From Clostridiales bacterium UBA1206 (lineage in GTDB: Bacteria; Bacillota; Clostridia; Oscillospirales; CAG-382): DNA of 64,000 nt. Positions 58,461-64,000 of the stretch are shown here, piece by piece. Position numbers and translations under genes: made by a program. Each line of letters begins with the position of its first letter. Positions within the stretch are counted from its first letter, which is position 1. Location of the stretch: NCBI GenBank assembly GCA_002310055.1, contig DBXS01000026.1, positions 94,357 through 158,356 of the forward strand, read 5' to 3'. Under the pieces are notes generated by a model that was given only the letters and a program-made list of their open reading frames with translations, had not been told where the DNA came from and ran no database searches.

Positions 58461-60047
58461 ATGAGCGAAAACGATAAGAACAAGGAACTTTCGTCAGAAG
58501 AACTTAATAATCTGCTTGACGACTATATAGCGTCGATAGAAAGCAGGGCTGGTGCCGACAAGAGACCCGCGCCATTGGAACCCGAACTTCCCGAGTCCCC
58601 TGCCCTTCCCGACGATCTGCTGCTTCCGGAAGTCACCGGCGAAAAGCCGGCGCGTCCCGAAACGGACGAGCCGGAAGCGCCGCTCACTTTGCATTTCACC
58701 AATGTGAGCGCGCTCGACAGCATAGGCAGAACGCAGGAACTGAATATCGACAACCATCTTTCCGACGAGGCGCCCTCCGAGCTCGCCGAATTCAACCGCG
58801 AAGGCGCGGAAGCGCCGGCGGTCGAAGGAGACGCGGCGGAACAGCCCGCGCAGAAAAACGAAGACGAGCCCGAGGCGCCGTGGTATAAGCGCGCCGTCAA
58901 AAAGGTGGGGTCGTTTATCTGGAACAGCGGCTTTCTGCTCAAAGCGGGCGTATATATTCTCATAGTGCTCGCTATCTCGGCGTTCCTTTCGTACTATATA
59001 ATCGCCGTGGGCAACGACGTTATGGCGTTCGTCAAATCCGACCGCGAAGTGACCGTGACCATCCCCGAAAACATCACGCGCAAAGAGCTGAGCTTTCTGC
59101 TCGAAAAGAACGGCATAATCAGCTACGACTGGGCGTTCAATCTGTTCCTCATATACAAGGGGTGCGACGAAAGCTCGTTCCTCACGGGCGAGCACACTTT
59201 CAACGCCAAGATGAACTACAGCCAAATCATTTCGGAACTCACCGAAGTGAAGCGCAACCTCGAGGAGGTCTCGATCACAATCCCCGAAGGATACACCGTC
59301 GACCAGATAATCGATCTGCTTACTTCTCAGGGCATAGGCACGCGCGAAAAGTATATAGAAGCCATCAACGAATACCCTTACCAGCACGAATTCGTAAAAG
59401 AGCTCGAAAAGCTCGGCTATTCGTCTGACCGCGTCTACCGGCTCGAAGGATATCTCTACCCGGACACGTACTATTTTTACAAAGATTCGGCGGAGTATCT
59501 CGTCATCAACAAGATGCTCAACAACTTCAACAACAAGTTCTGGATCTATTACGAATCCACTTTCAAGGAAGAGATCGAAAAGACCGGGCTGACGTTCGAC
59601 GAGATCATCACGCTGGCTTCGATGATACAGAGCGAAGCCAAGCTCGAAATAGACTTTGAATATATTTCCTACGTTTTCCGCAACCGTTTAAGCCATCCGA
59701 GCACCTTCCCGCGGCTCGAATCCGACGCGACGGTCCAGTACGCGCTTATGCTCCACGGCGAAACGAGGAACGAAGACCTCACTTCGGAACAGCTGGCGAT
59801 CGACGATCCGTACAATACCCGCCTGTACGAAGGGCTTCCTCCGGGAGCGATCTGCAATCCCGGCTTCGACGCGATCTCCGCGGCGATCTACCCGGATATG
59901 CCTATGCGCGACGACGACACCGCGATCAACGCTTACTTCTTCGTCTCCAACAAAGCCGGCAAGACCTATTATGCGGAAACGCTCAGCGAGCACAACGAAA
60001 ACGTGAGACAGGTCAAGAAGGATAACGACGCCAATGAAAAAGAATGA
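58461..60047 (+). CDS. mltG: Endolytic murein transglycosylase MltG
   Basis: The 528-residue protein has a long acidic, Pro-rich cytoplasmic N-terminus (about 150 residues), one membrane helix (about 168-190), a LysM-like part and the YceG/MltG catalytic domain with TIPEGYTVDQIIDLL, LEGYLYPDTYYF, SMIQSEAKLEIDF (catalytic Glu) and the C-terminal LPPGAICNPGFDAI. It cleaves nascent glycan strands at the septum and cell wall. The next gene starts inside its 3' end (14-bp overlap); the pair mltG and U32 peptidase also occurs in Bacillus (yrrL and yrrO). Confidence 0.94.
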   Translation: MSENDKNKELSSEELNNLLDDYIASIESRAGADKRPAPLEPELPESPALPDDLLLPEVTGEKPARPETDEPEAPLTLHFTNVSALDSIGRTQELNIDNHLSDEAPSELAEFNREGAEAPAVEGDAAEQPAQKNEDEPEAPWYKRAVKKVGSFIWNSGFLLKAGVYILIVLAISAFLSYYIIAVGNDVMAFVKSDREVTVTIPENITRKELSFLLEKNGIISYDWAFNLFLIYKGCDESSFLTGEHTFNAKMNYSQIISELTEVKRNLEEVSITIPEGYTVDQIIDLLTSQGIGTREKYIEAINEYPYQHEFVKELEKLGYSSDRVYRLEGYLYPDTYYFYKDSAEYLVINKMLNNFNNKFWIYYESTFKEEIEKTGLTFDEIITLASMIQSEAKLEIDFEYISYVFRNRLSHPSTFPRLESDATVQYALMLHGETRNEDLTSEQLAIDDPYNTRLYEGLPPGAICNPGFDAISAAIYPDMPMRDDDTAINAYFFVSNKAGKTYYAETLSEHNENVRQVKKDNDANEKE

Positions 60048-61254
60048 GCCCGAGATCCTTTCCCCCGCCGGCAACCTTGAAAAACTGCGTTTCGCGGTCG
60101 ATTACGGCGCCGACGCCGTATACTGCGCCCTGCGCGAATTCGGTATGCGCGCCGCTTCGGACAATTTCACTCCCGAAGAACTTGCGCAAGGCATAAGATA
60201 CGCGCATTCACACGGAGCAAAAGTTTATCTCACGCTGAACACTATGCCGTCGGAACTCAAGATCGCGGAGCTTCCCGAAGTACTGGATGGCATTACTGGA
60301 TCCGTTCCGGACGCGTTCATAATCAGCGACCCCGGCGTGATGCGGATCGTCAAAAAACGTTTTCCGGATACCGCGATACACCTTTCGACGCAGGCTTCCA
60401 CGGTAAACGCCGAAGGGTGCAGGTTCTGGTACGAAAACGGCGTAAAGCGCATAGTGCTCGCCCGCGAGCTGACGATAGACGCCATAAGGGCGATACGCGA
60501 AAACACGCCGCCGGAACTCGAGCTCGAAGCGTTCGTACACGGCGCGATGTGCATTTCGTATTCCGGCAGATGCCTGCTTTCGAACCACTTCACCGGCAGG
60601 AACGCCAACGAGGGCAGATGCGCTCAGCCCTGCAGATGGAAATATTATCTGCGCGAGGAAAAGCGCCCGGACGAGCTCATCACCGCCGAACAGTTTTCGG
60701 AAGGCACCTACGTTTTTTCGAGCAAAGACCTCTGTATGCTCGAGCATATGGACGACCTCTGCTCCTGCGGACTCGACAGCTTCAAGATAGAAGGCAGAAT
60801 GAAATCAGCGTATTACGCCGCGTGCGTGACCAACGCGTATAAATGCGCGCTTAAAGACCATATCGCCGGCAAGCCGTTCGACAAGGCGCTGCTTGCCGAA
60901 GTCGAGGGCGTGAGCCACCGCGAATACCATACCGGGTTCTACTACGACGAGCCCGCCGAAAACGCGGTCGCCGTCACCGGCCCCGGGTATATCTGCCACA
61001 AGCCGTTCTACGGCTACGTGCTTTCGTACGACGAAACGACTTCGCTCGCAAGGTGTTTTCAAAAGAACAAGATGTTTGCGCACAGCAAAGCCGAACTGCT
61101 CACGCCGGGCGGCACCGGCAGAGTCATCGATATAGACGCTATCTACAACGAGGATATGGAGCCGATAGACTCCACTCCCCGTCCCAAACAGGAATTCTTT
61201 ATAAAAATACCCGGCGCACGACCGGGCGACATTTTACGCGCATATGATAACTGA
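60034..61254 (+). CDS. U32-family peptidase (YrrO/TrhP-like)
   Basis: The 406-residue protein matches the U32 signature throughout: PEILSPAGNLEKLRFAVDYGADAVY at the start, then DAFIISDPG, HLSTQASTVN, RIVLARELT, EAFVHGAMCISYSGRCLLS and GRCAQPCRWKY with its conserved cysteines. Members near mltG (YrrN/YrrO) act in tRNA uridine hydroxylation with prephenate, and others are collagenase-like peptidases. The context favours the tRNA role, which I infer. It overlaps mltG by 14 bp and the next gene by 11 bp. Confidence 0.92.
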   Translation: MKKNEPEILSPAGNLEKLRFAVDYGADAVYCALREFGMRAASDNFTPEELAQGIRYAHSHGAKVYLTLNTMPSELKIAELPEVLDGITGSVPDAFIISDPGVMRIVKKRFPDTAIHLSTQASTVNAEGCRFWYENGVKRIVLARELTIDAIRAIRENTPPELELEAFVHGAMCISYSGRCLLSNHFTGRNANEGRCAQPCRWKYYLREEKRPDELITAEQFSEGTYVFSSKDLCMLEHMDDLCSCGLDSFKIEGRMKSAYYAACVTNAYKCALKDHIAGKPFDKALLAEVEGVSHREYHTGFYYDEPAENAVAVTGPGYICHKPFYGYVLSYDETTSLARCFQKNKMFAHSKAELLTPGGTGRVIDIDAIYNEDMEPIDSTPRPKQEFFIKIPGARPGDILRAYDN

Positions 61255-61897
61255 ACTTTTCAAACACAAAGCGGTGATAATCTGCGGTCATTTCGGCACC
61301 GGCAAAACCAATATCGCGGTCAACCTGGCGCTTGCCGCCGCGGACAGATTCGCAAACGTCTGTATCGCCGACCTCGATACGGTCAACCCGTATTTCCGCA
61401 CCGCCGACAACGCCGAGGAGTTGCGCAGACGCGGCGTCAACGTATTGCTGCCGCAGTTTGCCAACACCAACGTCGACATCCCGTCGCTCCCGCCTTCGTT
61501 CCCGCTCATCTTCACCACCGACTGCTGTTCGGTTACCGACGTCGGCGGCGATGAAGAAGGGGCCGCCGTGCTCAGGGGCTTTGCCGAGCGGTATGAAAGC
61601 ATAGGCTACGATATGTATTACGTTTTTAACGCGTTCCGCCCCGAAAACGCGAATACCGATTATTCTCTCTATTCCCTGCGCGCCATAGAAGCCGCTTCCG
61701 GGTTGAAGTTTTCCGGCATTATAAACAATTCCAATCTCGGCGCCGAGACAGACAGAAGCGTGGTGTTTGCCGCGCAGAAAAAAGCGGAAGAGTTCGCAAA
61801 AGAATCCGGTGTGCCGCTCGTTATGACGACCGCGTTCGAAAAGAACGCCTTCCCCGGATGTACGGTGATAGAAGACGTCACTAAAAAGCTGTTTTAA
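61244..61897 (+). CDS. ParA/MinD-like P-loop ATPase next to 2-oxoacid oxidoreductase
   Basis: The 217-residue protein has a deviant Walker A CGHFGTGKTNIA, a switch region ADLDTVNPYFRT and SVTDVGGDEEG, typical of ParA/CobQ-like NTPases. It overlaps the U32 gene by 11 bp and precedes the ferredoxin delta subunit by 28 bp. Similar ATPases accompany ferredoxin oxidoreductase clusters in Clostridia; a role in cluster loading or assembly is possible but unproven. Confidence 0.78.
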   Translation: MITELFKHKAVIICGHFGTGKTNIAVNLALAAADRFANVCIADLDTVNPYFRTADNAEELRRRGVNVLLPQFANTNVDIPSLPPSFPLIFTTDCCSVTDVGGDEEGAAVLRGFAERYESIGYDMYYVFNAFRPENANTDYSLYSLRAIEAASGLKFSGIINNSNLGAETDRSVVFAAQKKAEEFAKESGVPLVMTTAFEKNAFPGCTVIEDVTKKLF

Positions 61898-61925
61898 TCA
61901 TTTACATAAAGAAAGGTCTAACGCA

Positions 61926-62141
61926 ATGAACCGTGTAACTTTTGACAAGAATCTTTGCAAGGGCTGCGGACTGTGCGTGCTGGCTTGCCCCAGACACATA
62001 ATCTTCCTCGACAAAGAGCAGATCAACGAAAAAGGGTATCACCCGGCGACGGTCAGAGAGCAGGACAAATGTATTGCCTGCGCTATGTGCGCCACTATGT
62101 GTCCCGACGTAGTCATAACCGTGGAAAAGGGGGTAGAATAA
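61926..62141 (+). CDS. 2-oxoacid:ferredoxin oxidoreductase, ferredoxin (delta) subunit
   Basis: The 71-residue protein has two [4Fe-4S] motifs, CKGCGLCVLACP and CIACAMCATMCP, of the 2[4Fe-4S] delta type. It carries electrons from the TPP subunit to soluble ferredoxin. The TAA stop overlaps the ATG of the alpha subunit by one base. The ribosome site AAAGAAAGG is at good spacing. Confidence 0.92.
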   Translation: MNRVTFDKNLCKGCGLCVLACPRHIIFLDKEQINEKGYHPATVREQDKCIACAMCATMCPDVVITVEKGVE

Positions 62142-63205
62142 TGTCCAAGATGCTTATGAAAGGTAACGAAGCGATAGCCGAAGCCGCGATCCGCGCCGGC
62201 TGCAAGCTGTTTTTCGGTTACCCCATCACCCCGCAGACCGAGCTTTCGGAATATATGGCAAAGCAGATGCCCAAGCGCGGCGGACTTTGCCTGCAGGCGG
62301 AAAGCGAAATAGCCGCCATAAATATGGTGCTCGGCGCCACAGCTTCCGGCGCGCGTGCAATAACGTCTTCGTCTTCGCCCGGAATATCGCTCAAGTCCGA
62401 AGGGATATCATACATAGCCGGTTCCGACCTTCCCTGCGTTATAGTCAACGTCCAGCGCGGCGGCCCCGGCCTGGGCGGCATACAGCCGGCGCAGTCCGAT
62501 TATAACCAGGCCACAAAAGCGCCCGGACACGGCGACCTTCACCTTATAGTGCTCGCGCCCGCGTCGGTACAGGAAATGGCGTCGCTCACCGGGCTCGCGT
62601 TCGACCTTGCCGACCAGTACCGTATGCCCGCGATGATACTCGCCGACGGCGCTCTCGGTCAGATGATGGAACCTGTAGACTTTGAAGAGCGCACCGCGCG
62701 CGAACTGCCCGAAAAGACCTGGGCGTGCTGCGGCCACGGAAACAAACGCGAACACAACATCATAAACAGCTTGTATATCCAGCCCAACGTTCTCGAAGAC
62801 ATCGTCAAAGAGCGCTTCAAGCGTTATGAGGAAGTCGAAAAGAACGAAGTTATGTACGAAGAATATATGTGCGACGACGCCGATACCGTCATAGTCGCAT
62901 ACGGCATCACCGCGCGCATCGCGAAATCCGCGGTAAAAGAAGCGCGGGCCCGGGGCGTCAAAGCAGGGCTCTTCCGCTGCATAACGCTTTACCCGTTCCC
63001 CGCAAAAGAGCTTGAAAGGCTTTCGCACAAAGTCAAGCGTTTCATCTCGGTGGAAATGAATATGGGGCAAATGGTCAACGACGTCAAAGTCGCCACCGAT
63101 TGCCGCGTCCCCGTGACTCATTACGGCAGGACCGGCGGCGTCATCCCCACCGTAAAAGAGATCACCGAAGAGATACTGCGCTTATCCGCAAAAAAGGAGG
63201 GCTGA
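62141..63205 (+). CDS. vorB: 2-oxoacid:ferredoxin oxidoreductase alpha subunit (VorB/KorA type)
   Basis: The 354-residue protein begins MSKMLMKGNEAIAEAA and continues GCKLFFGYPITPQTELSEYM, the opening shared by VorB/KorA, then SSSPGISLKSEGISY and NVQRGGPGLGG. The open frame extending 186 bases upstream is an artefact of the overlap with the ferredoxin gene. It catalyses part of the CoA-dependent oxidative decarboxylation of branched-chain 2-oxoacids or 2-oxoglutarate; the two are not separable from sequence alone. Confidence 0.92.
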   Translation: MSKMLMKGNEAIAEAAIRAGCKLFFGYPITPQTELSEYMAKQMPKRGGLCLQAESEIAAINMVLGATASGARAITSSSSPGISLKSEGISYIAGSDLPCVIVNVQRGGPGLGGIQPAQSDYNQATKAPGHGDLHLIVLAPASVQEMASLTGLAFDLADQYRMPAMILADGALGQMMEPVDFEERTARELPEKTWACCGHGNKREHNIINSLYIQPNVLEDIVKERFKRYEEVEKNEVMYEEYMCDDADTVIVAYGITARIAKSAVKEARARGVKAGLFRCITLYPFPAKELERLSHKVKRFISVEMNMGQMVNDVKVATDCRVPVTHYGRTGGVIPTVKEITEEILRLSAKKEG

Positions 63206-63207
63206 TC

Positions 63208-63960
63208 ATGGTAGTATTCAAAAAACCGCACGCGCTTACCGACGTTCCTTTCCATTACTGCCCCGGCTGCACGCACGGCATAGTCCACCGCCTTGTCGCC
63301 GAAGTTATCGACGAGCTCGGCATAGAGGGCGAGACCGTAGGCATCGCTCCCGTGGGATGTTCGGTATTTGCATATAACTATTTCAACTGCGATATGATCG
63401 AAGCGCCGCACGGCAGGGCTCCAGCAGTCGCCACCGGCGTAAAACGCGCCAACCCCGACAAAACCGTCTTCACCTACCAGGGCGACGGCGATCTTGCCGC
63501 CATAGGCACCGCCGAGACCGTGCACGTAGGCACCCGCGGCGAAAACATCACCATCATATTCATCAACAACGCCATCTACGGTATGACCGGCGGTCAGGTC
63601 GCTCCCACGAGCCTTCCCGGACAGGTCACGCAGACCACGCCTTACGGACGTGACGTCAAGTATTCCGGCAACCCCATCCGCGTCTGCGAAATGATGTCGA
63701 CGGTCACCGGCACCGCCTACGTCGAAAGAGTTGCCGTCGACTGCGTCAAAAACGTGCGTCACGCGAAGGAAGCTATCCGCAAAGCGTTCACGATGCAGCA
63801 GGAAAAGAAGGGGCTTTCGCTTGTAGAATTCCTTTCCACCTGCCCGACCAACTGGGGGCTCACCCCGGTAAAAGCGCTTGATTGGCTGCGCGAGAACCTT
63901 ATGGCTTATTATCCGCTCGGCGTTTACAAGGACGTCACCGCAGAGGAGGAAGCGAAATGA
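63208..63960 (+). CDS. 2-oxoacid:ferredoxin oxidoreductase beta subunit (TPP-binding)
   Basis: The 250-residue protein (ATG 63208 after AAGGAGG) has the TPP motif GDGDLAAIG with a downstream NNAIYGMTGGQ, and HYCPGCTHG at the N-terminus, which holds a cluster or metal ligand in this family. It binds thiamine diphosphate and, with the alpha subunit, decarboxylates the substrate. It overlaps the gamma gene by 4 bp. Confidence 0.93.
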   Translation: MVVFKKPHALTDVPFHYCPGCTHGIVHRLVAEVIDELGIEGETVGIAPVGCSVFAYNYFNCDMIEAPHGRAPAVATGVKRANPDKTVFTYQGDGDLAAIGTAETVHVGTRGENITIIFINNAIYGMTGGQVAPTSLPGQVTQTTPYGRDVKYSGNPIRVCEMMSTVTGTAYVERVAVDCVKNVRHAKEAIRKAFTMQQEKKGLSLVEFLSTCPTNWGLTPVKALDWLRENLMAYYPLGVYKDVTAEEEAK

Positions 63961-64000
63961 TTGACACCAGTATCATAATCGCCGGTTTCGGCGGGCAGGG
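63957..64000 (+). CDS. 2-oxoacid:ferredoxin oxidoreductase gamma subunit, N-terminal fragment
   Basis: Only MIDTSIIIAGFGGQG is visible before the window ends. The FGGQG motif is diagnostic of the gamma subunit, which contributes to CoA binding. The ATGA overlap with the beta gene continues the order delta, alpha, beta, gamma. Confidence 0.85.
   Translation, partial: MIDTSIIIAGFGGQ

Noticed and set aside
61955..62140. N-terminal extension of the oxidoreductase alpha subunit
   Set aside because: It is the out-of-frame reading of the ferredoxin gene; the family start MSKMLMKGNEA lies at 62141.

Overview
The window reads as chromosomal DNA of an anaerobic, endospore-forming Clostridia-type bacterium (Bacillota) with roughly even base composition. 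The evidence is a sigma-G gene, a CwlD-type cortex amidase, a ferredoxin-dependent 2-oxoacid oxidoreductase, a FucO-type iron alcohol dehydrogenase, lipoproteins with Gram-positive lipoboxes, strong Shine-Dalgarno sites and near-consensus sigma-A promoters (TTGACA-17-TATAAT) in front of many genes. There is no rRNA, so genus-level assignment is not possible. Several genes start with TTG.

Layout. 1-1907: tail of an ECF-type sigma factor, a membrane-anchored DUF4367-like partner and a lipoprotein. 1966-6447 (minus): Na+/solute symporter, 5'-nucleotidase-type phosphatase and FucO, each with its own promoter and terminator. 6657-7427: sigG. 7470-10394 (minus): zinc-ribbon membrane protein plus response regulator and histidine kinase. 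10743-24722: one long plus-strand operon in which potABC and potD of a polyamine importer are separated by a membrane-anchored transglutaminase-like protein and a dlt-like acylation cassette (adenylating ligase, carrier protein, MBOAT, SGNH-like protein, lipoprotein). It ends with a 1122-residue lipoprotein carrying a GHL10/DUF187 glycosidase-like domain. This is the most unusual gene arrangement in the window.

24919-33967 (minus): DUF6873-like gene, radA, cwlD, a membrane protein, a cation efflux protein, FakA-type fatty acid kinase, a DUF624-like protein, a XerD-type recombinase and a small membrane protein. 34397-38765 (minus): an operon for S-adenosylhomocysteine disposal (amidohydrolase plus an AhcY-family enzyme bearing the HxExK motif expected of S-inosylhomocysteine hydrolases), a DUF362 ferredoxin protein and a cohesin-like surface protein. 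38866-43443 (minus): an unknown protein, a DUF1858 redox protein with an FNR-like operator at -41.5, and a BlaI/M56-peptidase operon with two further membrane proteins and tandem operators. 43557-43762: an intergenic array of mini-hairpins joined by GCGATAT units.

43968-45173 (minus): FAD oxidoreductase and tRNA-Val(CAC). 45285-48781: divergent Gfo/Idh dehydrogenase and serC-serA. 48893-50294: VTC-domain protein and DUF4956. 50360-53205: divergent orphan solute-binding lipoprotein and aminotransferase. 53262-56750 (minus): giant surface metallophosphatase. 56967-64000: DJ-1, CPBP protease, MltG and U32 peptidase, then a ParA-like ATPase and the vor/kor subunit genes (delta, alpha, beta, start of gamma), which run off the end.
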